From Kouleothrix aurantiaca (lineage in GTDB: Bacteria > Chloroflexota > Chloroflexia > Chloroflexales > Roseiflexaceae), in contig LJCR01000100.1 in assembly GCA_001399705.1 (NCBI GenBank), positions 1-7,280 on the forward strand: a stretch of 7,280 nt of DNA, given 5' to 3'. The notes beneath the pieces were generated by a model, which was given only the letters and a program-made list of their open reading frames with translations, was not told where the DNA came from and made no database searches. Shown in pieces: positions 1-7,050 of the stretch. Made by a program: the position numbers and the translations under genes. How positions within the stretch are numbered: position 1 is the stretch's first letter; each line of letters starts with the position of its first letter.

Positions 1-3000
1 GTGTCTAGCCTCTGCCAATACAAACGCGATGCGCGGCCCAAAGTTGCATATCGGCGCCCAACAGAAGAGGCGGCGAGTGACCTCGCCGCCTCTTCTGTCC
101 GTCGTTTGTAGCCGCGCCCGTGCTTCCGGCGCGAACGCCCACTCGTTGTTGATGGCGTCAAAGGTATTCTTCGCCAGCTCCTGAATACTCTTGTTCTGAG
201 CATACCAGGTGCTGCCGCCCGCGTTCGACTGGCTCGCGGCGTAGGCCAGGATTTGCAAGACAGTCAGGCTTGTCGCGCCGCCGAATGCAGTGCTCGCATT
301 TGCGGTAGTGCCGCCGCAGGTTGCACCGCCTGAGCTGTCGGTGATCTTGCAGATTTTGGTCAAGTCGATCGTCACGCTGCCAATTGGCTTGGGCGCGCCG
401 ATCTTGTTGCCGCCGAGCGCCGGGTCGCTGAAGTAGACGTCCAGCGCCGTCGCCAGCATCTGCGCCTTGAGCATTGCGTTCATCGCCGCCCCAGATGCGT
501 TGGCCGCCTTGATGATGTTTGTGACATAGGTGCCGACCTGCGCGCAGGTGGCGGTGGCGCTCAGATCCTGGAACGGTGCGTATTGCCGCAACCAGCTAAC
601 CGAGGGGCACACGCCCGACTTGGCCTGCCCGGTGATGATGCCCTGGCCGTTCTTGTTCTGCCAGAAGCCGATCGTCTTGGCGCCCGTCTGAATTGGCCCA
701 CAAACCTTCACAGTTTGGCTGGCGGTCTGGCCGGTTTCAACGATCTTGGCAGTGTTATCGTAGCTCTTGCAGCCAAACGTCACTGTAATGGAACGTGAGT
801 ATGTGAATGTCTTGCTGGCGTATGGCGTGCCATCGGTTGCAGTGACGGTGCCAAGCGTTGTCGTTGTGCCATTGAACGTGTCGGTCGCAGTGACGGTCTT
901 GTTCGTAGTGGACGTTGGCGTCACAAACGCGACGCTGGCTGTGCCGCTGGCCGTGCCGCTTGGTGTGAAGGCCGCCGCCTTGTCCCAGGTCGCGGTCGCG
1001 GTGTTCCTGGTTGCCGCCGAGCTGGCCGGGTCGCAGGTGTAATCCAGCACCACCGACTTGCCCGCCGGGATGGTGACGCCCGTGCCGCCTACCACGCTAC
1101 ACGCACCCGTGTCCAGTGCATCCGTCACGTTCGCCACAATGCTTTCCCAGTCGTTCGGGTTGGTCACCGTGATCTTGCCCGTCACCTTCCAGCCGCTGTC
1201 GGTGATGCCGGTCTGGTTGACAATCACTGTGTAGTTGAACACAGCCGAGCCGCTGACCTGGGTTACTGCGGTCTTATCAACTGCCTTGCTGATGTTCCAC
1301 AGGTAGGTGCGTGCGAACGCCGGGATGGCCGTCTTCGAAACGGTCAGGTCCTTGGCCACACACAGCCTGACAGACTGGCTGGCTGACTGCTTGGTTTCCG
1401 TGATTGTGGCGGTGTTGTTGTAGGTGGTGCAGGTGCCTGCCACGCCCTTTTCGGTCCGGTCGTACGTAAAGCTCCTGCTTGCGAATGGCGTCGTGTCGGT
1501 CGCCGTCACGGTGCCGAGCGCGCCCGCGTAGCTGTCGGTAACATTGATCGTCTTATTCGTCGAGCCAGCCTGCGTGAGCGCGAAGTTCGCTTCGCCCGAG
1601 GCCGTGCCGCTTGGCGTGAAGGCAGCCGCCTTGTCCCAGCTTGCCGTCGCGGTGTTCGTGCCGCTGTAGCTGCTGGGTGCCGAGCCGTACGAGCAGGTGT
1701 AATTCACGTCAATCGAGCCGCTCTCCGGCACGATGTACGGGCCAGCCGCAACCGTACACGTTCCGCCGTTGTCAATCACGTCGGTCAACCCGGTGAGCGT
1801 GATGGCTTGCCAGTCGTTCGGGTTGGTGACGGTGATCTTGCCGCTGAGCGTCCAGCCGCTGTCGGTGACGCCGGTCTGTGCCACATCGACGGTGTAGTGG
1901 AACGTGTAGTCGCCACCCTCGGCGATCTTCACCTCGGTCTTGTCCGCGCTCTTCTTGATCGACCACAGGTACTCGCGGTTGAAGGTGCCCGCCGCTGTCT
2001 TGCTGACGGTCAGGTCGGCGCCGACACAGACAGTGACTGTCTGGCTGTCCGAGCCCTCGGTGCCAGTCGTGTTGGTGGTGAACGTTGCAGTGTTGGTGTA
2101 GTCGGTGCAGGTTCCCGCAACGCCATTCTTGCTGACCGAGTAGGTGAACAGCTTCGGGCTTGGGTCGGTGTAGGACAAAGTGCCGAGTGCCACCGGGCTG
2201 CTCGGGTTGGTCTTGTCGTCCACCACCGTCACGCTGCCGTCCACAATCGTGGTTGGTGTGGCAAAGGCCACGTTGGCCGAGCCAGAGGCGGTACCGTTTG
2301 GCGTGGAGTAGGTTGCCTTGTTCCAGGTCGCCGTCGCGGTGTTCTTGGTCGCGGCCGGGTCGGCCGAGGCGCAGGTGTAATCCAGCACCACCGACTTGCC
2401 CGCCGGGATGGTGACGCCCGTGCCACCCGTTACGCTACACGCACCCGTGTCCAGCGCGTCGGTCACATCCACCACAATATCTTCCCAGTTGTTCGGGTTC
2501 GTCACGGTGATCTTGCCAACAACGGTCAGGGCGCTGTCGGTGCCAGCATCGTGCGAAACCTTCACGGTGTAGTTGAACGTGGCCGTGCCGCCCTCGGCAA
2601 TATTGATCTGCGTGTCGTCCACGCTCTTTTCAATCGACCACTTATATGTGCGCGTGAAGCTCGATTCGGCAGTCTTTGAAACCGTCAGATCCTTGCCGAC
2701 ACAGACGGTCACCTTCTGGCTGTCGTTTTGGCCGGTTTCGCTGATCTTGGCAGTGTTGGTGTAGCCAGTGCATTCGCCCGCCACGCCCTGCTTCTCAAGC
2801 GCATAGTTGAACTCGAATGGACCAGTGAAGTAGTCGCTCGTCCCCAGCGTCACTGGTGTGCTGGTCGTCTTGTCATCCACCACCGTGATGGTCTTGTTGG
2901 TCTCGTTCGCGGTGGCGAAGCTCACCGTCGCGTCGCCCGAGGCCGAACCAGTTGGCGTGACGTAGGTGGCCTTGTTCCAGGTCGCCGTCGCAGTGTTCTT

Positions 3001-5748
3001 GGTTGACGTGCCATCGGTGGCGCAGGTGTAGTGCAGCGTCAGCGAGCCATTCTTGGGCACCACATACGGCGCGCTCTCGGTGATCGCGCACGTTCCACCC
3101 TGGTCGAGGGTATCAGCCACGCTGACCGTAACATCTTGCCACTTGTTCGGGTTGTTGACCGTGATCGTGCCACCCAGCGTGTGGTCGCTGTCGGTGTAGC
3201 CATCGGGCGTGACTTTCACGGTGTAGTTGAACGTCGCCGTGCCGCCCTCGGCAATCTCGATGCGCGTGTCGTCCACGCTCTTGTCGATCAGCCACTTGTA
3301 GGTGCGGTTGAGCGAGGCCGTCGCCGTCTTGCTGACGGTCAGGTCCTTGCCGACACAGACGGTCACCGTCTTGCTTGCCGAGCCGGTCGTGTTTGTATCG
3401 TTTGTCGTAAAGGTGGCGGTATTGTCGTAGGTTTTGCACGTGCCGGCCACGCCGCCGAAGGTCTTCGAGTAGGTGAAAGTCTTCGGGCTCGGGTCGGTGT
3501 ACAGCACGGTGCCAAGGCTGCCGCCCAGCGTGTCGGTTACGCTCACGCTGCCGTCCTTGAGCGTCATGGTCGCGTTCGCCCAGTTGACTGCGGCGGTGCC
3601 AGAGGCGCTGGTGCTCGGCGAGCCAAACGCCGTCCAGGTCGCCGTGGCGGTGTTGGTCTGGCTTGCCGCCGCCGGGGCCTGCGAGTAGGTGCAGGTATAG
3701 TTGTAGACCGCCGACGAATTGGCAGCGATCGTCGTGCTGCCGCCGCTCACCACACAGGTCGCGTTCGGGTCGATCGAATCCGACACGCTGACGCCCGAGA
3801 CCGAGAAGGCGTTCGGGTTGTTCACCGTGATATTGCCGGTCACCTTCCACGCGCTGTCGGTGCCACTATCGTGCGCGACACTCACCGTGTAGTTGAACGT
3901 AGCGCTGCTACCATCGGCAATTTTGACGCTGGTCTTGTCGGCGCTCTTGGCGATATTCCACTTGTAGATGCGCGTCAGCGAAGCAGCCGCCGTCTTCGAG
4001 ACGGTCATATTCAATTTGTCCGGCGCCTTCGTGTCGGTGTAGACACAAGTAACTGTATCATTGGATTTCAGAGTGATAGTTGCTGTCGCCGATCCCAAAT
4101 TGATCGAGGAAGAACTTCCACCCAAACCCGTAACCGTACAAACCAGGTTTGTCAGGCTCCATCCTGATGGGATGTTCAATTCCTTGGCCGTCCAAGTACC
4201 AGGTGGCACACTGAACGATTGGCTATTCGGCAATGTTGAATCAGCGTCATCATCCAGCGAGAAGTTTTGGTTAATAGTTGTGCTATTCGTTAGATTAAAA
4301 CTAAAATCTTGCGCATCGTCGGGAACGGCATCCTTTTTGATGACGATTGTGCCGTTCGCGATCTGGTTGACTACGCTTGCCTGCATCTGATTGTCACGCT
4401 GCCCGGCCGAAGCACCATCGACAGCATCGAGTGCCACGTGGTAGGGTGATCCTGAGATGCTGCCAGCGCCCTGCCCAATACCCCAGTTGGCTTGGGCAGA
4501 AACATGTGCACCAAACCATATTGCAACACCGCAGGTAGTCACGCCCTTGTTTGTATCGCACATGGAGCCAGCAGAAGATCCAACAGTGAAGTTAACTGTG
4601 ATCGACGTCTCGCTATCGCCCGAATAGCTGCCACTGGTAATGGTGGGGGTTGTAGCGCTATTCAGTGAGCCGCCGCGCATCGTGAATTGCCGAGGTTTAA
4701 TCAGGCTAGCGGCAGCATCAAAACCGTTTGCGTTCGGATCAACCGGTATAGAGGTGAAAGTATCGGAAGCGCTATCGCAGCCAGTGATACCTTGGCATCG
4801 ATCAGCAGCGGTAATCCAATTTTCCGACCAGTCCCACCTTGTCAAGAAATCGTAGGCATGCTTGCCACCCTTAGTCGTGCCATAACTGAACGTGACTGTA
4901 TGAATACTACCAGGCACAAGATCAGTCAGCCACAATCGCTGAACCGTGGCGTCGCCCTCAGCATAGTATGCAGTATTACTCTGCAGGTTACCGTTGATCC
5001 AGCGACAACCGGTATCACCAGATGTGTATCCTGTCCCAGGAGGTGTGCTGTTGTTGTCGTTTGCACACTGGTCGTAGGTGCCAATCGAGAGGTCTGTGAA
5101 TGTCGTCGTCGCGGTCCCTGACTTCGGTCCAATGGCGGTTACGTCATAGTTCGAGACAAAGTAGGTCGGAAGCTGGAAAATGTCGATAATATTTCCAGTA
5201 CTGTTCGCAGTAACAGTTACATCACGCTTCCATGTCTGGCCAATCGTGTCATTCACAATAATGCGAACAAGCTCACCTGGCTGCCAGCTGGTACCAGTGA
5301 GAGTTACTGTCTCCCCTGGAGCATAATCGGCCTTGTCGCTGGCAATCGTCGGCGGGCCGGATGGCGTGGGCACGCTGGTTGCAGTTGGTGCGGCTGTCGG
5401 CGCTGTGGTCGCCGTCGGCTCCGCAGTGGGCTCAATCGTTGGTTCGGCCGTCGGCTCACCTGTCGGCGCTGTGGTCGCCGTTGGTTCGGCAGTGGGTTCA
5501 GCCGTTGGCTCGGCCGTGGGCGGAGCAGTTGGCTCGGCAGTGGGTTCGGCCGTTGGCTCAGCCGTTGGCTCGGGCGTTGGCGTTTCGTCGAGCTGCATGC
5601 GCGCCGGCTGGGCACTGGCACTTGCAGGGGCTGCAAGCGTCGTCGCTGGCACGGCCGCGAACTGGCCGAATAGCATCACGATGGTGATGAGAAGGCGAAC
5701 AAATCGTTGCATCGCTGCAAACTTCAATTTGCCCCACTGCTTGATCAT
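1..5748 (-). CDS. Giant secreted multidomain surface protein with five Cys-containing tandem repeats (3' end outside the window)
   Basis: One frame is open for 1916 codons, from ATG at 5748 to the left edge. The start is chosen because AGAAAGG lies 8 nt upstream and a signal peptide follows; an alternative ATG at 5712 has a poorer upstream site. Residues 1-46 are a signal peptide. Residues 56-131 are a PTAE-type linker. Residues 133-219 are an Ig-like domain with the 'SDKADYAPGE' and 'SWQPGELV' signatures. Residues 220-464 are a domain with 'GTYDQC', 'GCRWINGNLQSN' and 'YGTTKGGKHAYDF', which I know from other bacterial surface proteins but cannot name. Residues 466-574 are a SpaA/prealbumin-like domain. 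Residues 579-1684 are five repeats of 217-225 residues. Residues 1685-1874 are a 'TIGFWQNKNGQGI' C-terminal domain. Residues 1875 onward look like untranslated sequence read through after loss of the stop. No LPxTG motif or C-terminal membrane segment is visible. The role is inferred to be extracellular or structural; no enzymatic motif is seen. The first third uses more A/T at third codon positions than the repeats. Confidence 0.93.
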   Translation of the reverse strand, partial: MIKQWGKLKFAAMQRFVRLLITIVMLFGQFAAVPATTLAAPASASAQPARMQLDETPTPEPTAEPTAEPTAEPTAPPTAEPTAEPTAEPTATTAPTGEPTAEPTIEPTAEPTATTAPTAAPTATSVPTPSGPPTIASDKADYAPGETVTLTGTSWQPGELVRIIVNDTIGQTWKRDVTVTANSTGNIIDIFQLPTYFVSNYDVTAIGPKSGTATTTFTDLSIGTYDQCANDNNSTPPGTGYTSGDTGCRWINGNLQSNTAYYAEGDATVQRLWLTDLVPGSIHTVTFSYGTTKGGKHAYDFLTRWDWSENWITAADRCQGITGCDSASDTFTSIPVDPNANGFDAAASLIKPRQFTMRGGSLNSATTPTITSGSYSGDSETSITVNFTVGSSAGSMCDTNKGVTTCGVAIWFGAHVSAQANWGIGQGAGSISGSPYHVALDAVDGASAGQRDNQMQASVVNQIANGTIVIKKDAVPDDAQDFSFNLTNSTTINQNFSLDDDADSTLPNSQSFSVPPGTWTAKELNIPSGWSLTNLVCTVTGLGGSSSSINLGSATATITLKSNDTVTCVYTDTKAPDKLNMTVSKTAAASLTRIYKWNIAKSADKTSVKIADGSSATFNYTVSVAHDSGTDSAWKVTGNITVNNPNAFSVSGVSVSDSIDPNATCVVSGGSTTIAANSSAVYNYTCTYSQAPAAASQTNTATATWTAFGSPSTSASGTAAVNWANATMTLKDGSVSVTDTLGGSLGTVLYTDPSPKTFTYSKTFGGVAGTCKTYDNTATFTTNDTNTTGSASKTVTVCVGKDLTVSKTATASLNRTYKWLIDKSVDDTRIEIAEGGTATFNYTVKVTPDGYTDSDHTLGGTITVNNPNKWQDVTVSVADTLDQGGTCAITESAPYVVPKNGSLTLHYTCATDGTSTKNTATATWNKATYVTPTGSASGDATVSFATANETNKTITVVDDKTTSTPVTLGTSDYFTGPFEFNYALEKQGVAGECTGYTNTAKISETGQNDSQKVTVCVGKDLTVSKTAESSFTRTYKWSIEKSVDDTQINIAEGGTATFNYTVKVSHDAGTDSALTVVGKITVTNPNNWEDIVVDVTDALDTGACSVTGGTGVTIPAGKSVVLDYTCASADPAATKNTATATWNKATYSTPNGTASGSANVAFATPTTIVDGSVTVVDDKTNPSSPVALGTLSYTDPSPKLFTYSVSKNGVAGTCTDYTNTATFTTNTTGTEGSDSQTVTVCVGADLTVSKTAAGTFNREYLWSIKKSADKTEVKIAEGGDYTFHYTVDVAQTGVTDSGWTLSGKITVTNPNDWQAITLTGLTDVIDNGGTCTVAAGPYIVPESGSIDVNYTCSYGSAPSSYSGTNTATASWDKAAAFTPSGTASGEANFALTQAGSTNKTINVTDSYAGALGTVTATDTTPFASRSFTYDRTEKGVAGTCTTYNNTATITETKQSASQSVRLCVAKDLTVSKTAIPAFARTYLWNISKAVDKTAVTQVSGSAVFNYTVIVNQTGITDSGWKVTGKITVTNPNDWESIVANVTDALDTGACSVVGGTGVTIPAGKSVVLDYTCDPASSAATRNTATATWDKAAAFTPSGTASGTASVAFVTPTSTTNKTVTATDTFNGTTTTLGTVTATDGTPYASKTFTYSRSITVTFGCKSYDNTAKIVETGQTASQTVKVCGPIQTGAKTIGFWQNKNGQGIITGQAKSGVCPSVSWLRQYAPFQDLSATATCAQVGTYVTNIIKAANASGAAMNAMLKAQMLATALDVYFSDPALGGNKIGAPKPIGSVTIDLTKICKITDSSGGATCGGTTANASTAFGGATSLTVLQILAYAASQSNAGGSTWYAQNKSIQELAKNTFDAINNEWAFAPEARARLQTTDRRGGEVTRRLFCWAPICNFGPRIAFVLAEARH
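61..98 (-). terminator. Perfect 17-bp hairpin, probable terminator of the surface protein gene
   Basis: The arms 61-77 and 82-98 are exactly complementary over 17 bp around a 4-nt loop (78-81). It lies 26 nt past the end of the last recognisable domain (position 127), where a terminator would be expected. There is no T-run on either side, so it is not a canonical intrinsic terminator. In the sequence as given, the minus-strand frame continues straight through it. Confidence 0.55.
127..696 (-). other. Conserved C-terminal domain of the surface protein ('GFWQNKNGQGI' type)
   Basis: Residues 1685-1874 begin 'TGAKTIGFWQNKNGQG' and continue through 'LRQYAPFQDLSATATC', 'MLKAQMLATALDVYFSD', 'SIDLTKICKI' analogues and 'GGSTWYAQNKSIQELAK' to '...INNEWAFAP'. 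I recognise this block from the ends of many bacterial repeat-rich secreted proteins, where it is usually the last domain and stops just after an 'AFAP'-like end. It may serve surface display or export, but its function is not known to me. It carries four Cys of its own: two in the first half ('GVCPS', 'ATCAQ') and two near 'KICKI' and 'GATCGG'. Confidence 0.75.
697..4014 (-). repeat. Five tandem repeats of about 220 residues inside the surface protein
   Basis: The units are, in protein order: 1 at 3343-4014 (residues 579-802), 2 at 2689-3342 (803-1020), 3 at 2014-2688 (1021-1245), 4 at 1348-2013 (1246-1467) and 5 at 697-1347 (1468-1684). Each opens with a form of 'LTVSKTA', then a 'Y(K/L)W' block, a 'FNYTV'-like strand, 'ITV(N/T)NPN', a Cys pair ending '(N/D/H)YTC', an 'NTATATW'-like block, and a second Cys pair around 'GVAGTC..Y.NTA' and 'VTVCVG'. 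Four cysteines are conserved in all five units, which suggests two disulfides per unit after export. Each unit probably contains two or three Ig-like beta sandwiches related to DUF11-type adhesin repeats; that family assignment is inference. Confidence 0.92.
5355..5583 (-). repeat. Low-complexity Pro-Thr-Ala-Glu linker (EPTA repeats)
   Basis: Residues 56-131 are mostly back-to-back EPTA tetrapeptides, with variants APTA, TTAPT and EPTI. A longer period of 22 residues is also present: the 21-bp string at 5395-5415 recurs exactly at 5461-5481. Such linkers commonly hold surface domains away from the cell wall and may be glycosylated; here that role is inference. The tract also creates long, meaningless Val/Ala/Gly frames on the opposite strand. 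Confidence 0.9.
5611..5748 (-). other. Signal peptide of the giant surface protein
   Basis: The first 46 residues have a basic N-region (K3, K7, K9, R15, R18), a hydrophobic core from about L19 to V33, and an Ala-rich C-region ending 'APASASA' before Q47. This is a typical Sec signal with signal peptidase I-like AxA sites. No Cys lipobox is present, so a lipoprotein is unlikely. The exact cleavage position is inferred. Confidence 0.75.
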
Positions 5749-5756
5749 AAACAAAG

Positions 5757-5763
5757 CCTTTCT
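5757..5763 (-). promoter_or_regulatory. Ribosome binding site of the giant surface protein
   Basis: AGAAAGG on the minus strand lies 8 nt upstream of the ATG at 5748. This supports that start over the in-frame ATG at 5712, which is preceded only by a weak, AT-rich context. The match to the Shine-Dalgarno consensus is partial. Confidence 0.5.
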
Positions 5764-5947
5764 GGAGAGCTTCGAACCGCCGATGATGAACCAGTTCCAC
5801 ACCAACAAAGTCGAAACAGCAGGCAGCAAAAAAGAGCCAGCGTAACCCAACAAAACATCATTCGGCTGTGCCAGCGGCGCAGCGCAACTGATGTGTGAGA
5901 AAACACCCGCTCGGTAGCTGGCACCGGCCCCGTGGCTGACGGCAGCA

Positions 5948-5970
5948 ACTACCTACAAACTCAAGGTAGT
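5948..5970. repeat. Small inverted repeat upstream of the surface protein gene
   Basis: ACTACCT at 5948-5954 pairs exactly with AGGTAGT at 5964-5970 across a 9-nt spacer. It lies about 200 bp upstream of the surface protein start. It could be an operator or a leader hairpin; a 7-bp dyad can also arise by chance. Confidence 0.3.
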
Positions 5971-6336
5971 ACAGTACATTGGCATGCAGAGCCAAAACTC
6001 AGGAAGCAACGAACCGGGCACAGGTTCGGATGGGCAGATGATCATTGAAAAAAGAAATGCTTGCACCTAATAAGAGCATAGGGCCAAGACAAAAATACAT
6101 GCTCGCAAAACATTTTCTGAAATCGAATCACACTCTTCCAAAACGCAAATGGCAGGATTTGGCCAAGATTCTATGGTGAAGCCCCCAAGCAATGGCTAAT
6201 CGCCTTAACACATCGCATCTATACACTTTGTATTACTACGCAATATACCGCCTGCAGCAGGAAGCAGTGCTGTAAACTCTGGCATATGTTCAGGCAGCGA
6301 GAGAACGGCTACACTGAGCCGATATGTGCTAGTATG

Positions 6337-6345
6337 TGGTATAAC
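6337..6345 (+). promoter_or_regulatory. Candidate extended -10 promoter of the sigma factor gene
   Basis: TGGTATAAC fits the TGnTATAAT extended -10 pattern with one mismatch, 80 bp upstream of the sigma factor start. No good -35 box is present, which is common for extended -10 promoters. The element is embedded in a short dyad, TGGT-3 nt-ACCA (6337-6347), which could serve as an operator. Confidence 0.3.
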
Positions 6346-6415
6346 CATTATTATGCTGCGAACACTAGACAAAGCCATCCGTATCAGGTATGCTACGAGC
6401 AGAGCTACAGGCGCC

Positions 6416-6421
6416 AGGAGG
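6416..6421 (+). promoter_or_regulatory. Strong ribosome binding site of the sigma factor
   Basis: A perfect AGGAGG ends 4 nt before the ATG at 6426. This fixes the start there rather than at the in-frame ATG at 6390, which would add 12 residues unlike the family's N-terminus. The ATG at 6422 is in another frame and soon meets a stop. Confidence 0.8.
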
Positions 6422-6425
6422 ATGT

Positions 6426-6986
6426 ATGGAGCAGAGCGATGAGGCGCTTGTGCAGGCTTGTCGCGCTGGAAGTCAGGCCGCCTGGGAATTACTCGTTGAG
6501 CGATATCAGCGCCTGGTCTTCTCAATCGCACGGCACACCGGCCTTGACCAAGAGCAATCCGCCGATGTGTTTCAGCGCGTCTTTACCACGCTTGTAGAAC
6601 GCGTCGACCGCATCGAGCAGCCCGCATCGATCCGTTCCTGGCTTATTACTACCACCCGGCACGAAGCCTGGCGCCTAAGCCGCCAAGAGCGCGCGCGCCG
6701 CCACGGCGCCGAACAGGAAGGCCCGCTGGAGATCTCGCAGGCCGACGAGGCCCAGATGCCCGACATACTGATTATGCGCCTGGAAGAGCAGCACATGGTC
6801 TACAGCGCGGTGCAGGCGCTGAACGAACGCTGCCGCGGGCTGCTGATCATGCTGTTCTACCAGGCTGAGCCACCCCCCTATGCCGATATCGCGGCGGCCC
6901 TGCAAATGAGTGAGGGTAGTATTGGCCCAACCCGCGCTCGTTGTTTAAAGAAGCTTCGGCAACTTCTTGAAGATGGTGGGATTTAA
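6426..6986 (+). CDS. ECF-type RNA polymerase sigma factor (sigma-70 family)
   Basis: This 186-residue protein has the size and two-domain plan of extracytoplasmic-function sigma factors, which direct RNA polymerase to a small set of promoters. Region 2 spans about residues 17-90: 'AAWELLVERYQRLVFSIAR' is the 2.1 helix, 'SADVFQRVFTTLVERVDRI' covers 2.2 (core binding), and 'IRSWLITTTRHEAWRLSRQ' covers 2.3-2.4 (melting and -10 contact). A poorly conserved acidic linker covers about 95-120. Region 4 spans about 125-181, with a helix-turn-helix at 'YADIAAALQMSEGSIGPTRARC' and neighbouring residues (-35 contact). The 'SEGSIGPTRARCLKKL' recognition helix resembles Chloroflexota and actinobacterial members. 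The start is set by AGGAGG at 6416. A zinc-finger partner candidate begins 64 bp downstream on the same strand, suggesting an operon. Its signal and regulon are unknown. Confidence 0.93.
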   Translation: MEQSDEALVQACRAGSQAAWELLVERYQRLVFSIARHTGLDQEQSADVFQRVFTTLVERVDRIEQPASIRSWLITTTRHEAWRLSRQERARRHGAEQEGPLEISQADEAQMPDILIMRLEEQHMVYSAVQALNERCRGLLIMLFYQAEPPPYADIAAALQMSEGSIGPTRARCLKKLRQLLEDGGI

Positions 6987-7050
6987 GGTATTTTTAAACC
7001 AATGCGCGGCTCTCTATAAGTGAGTATATTGAAAGGCTCACAGGAAGCAT

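Larger units (their letters stand above)
5749..6425. other. Divergent intergenic region without a convincing gene
   Basis: This is 677 bp between the divergent starts of the surface protein and the sigma factor. It is clearly more A/T-rich than its neighbours from about 6000 to 6370. Open frames here are short, lack good ribosome sites and show no family resemblance. It must hold the promoters of both genes. I see one candidate promoter for the sigma gene (6337-6345) and a small inverted repeat (5948-5970), but no confident promoter for the surface protein, and no tRNA, riboswitch or mobile-element end. Confidence 0.7.

Noticed and set aside
1807..2679. Plus-strand open frame of 290 residues
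   Set aside because: It is antisense to units 3 and 4, with the same recurring 'RVGDGDLA' and 'HGVVERVRA'-like echoes of the repeats. It is a shadow.
3113..3850. Minus-strand open frame of 245 residues
   Set aside because: It lies in a different frame from the continuous 1916-codon frame, is rich in His, Gln, Arg and Asp, and reads as a frame-shifted shadow.
697..4014. Repeats as a possible CRISPR array or other DNA repeat system
   Set aside because: The period is about 660 bp, the copies are diverged and all lie within one coding frame. These are protein repeats.
3031..4167. Plus-strand open frame of 378 residues, the longest closed frame in the window
   Set aside because: It is antisense to repeat units 1 and 2 of the surface protein. 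It is Arg/Val/Gly-rich with no family resemblance and no ribosome site, and its openness follows from the GC-rich codon pattern of the real gene.
5333..5845. Plus-strand frame with Val-Gly-Ser-Ala repeats resembling a membrane or glycine-zipper protein
   Set aside because: It is the exact antisense of the EPTA linker, and its hydrophobic repeats are produced by the Pro-Thr-Ala-Glu codons.
5745..5948. Minus-strand 67-residue frame with a hydrophobic stretch, whose TGA overlaps the surface protein start as ATGA
   Set aside because: It begins with TTG, has no clear ribosome site and resembles nothing known to me. The ATGA overlap can arise by chance, although translational coupling is not excluded.
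6205..6597. Overlapping frames on both strands around the sigma factor start (6205-6531 minus, 6286-6597 plus)
   Set aside because: Both run into the sigma factor coding region in other frames and lack ribosome sites and family resemblance.
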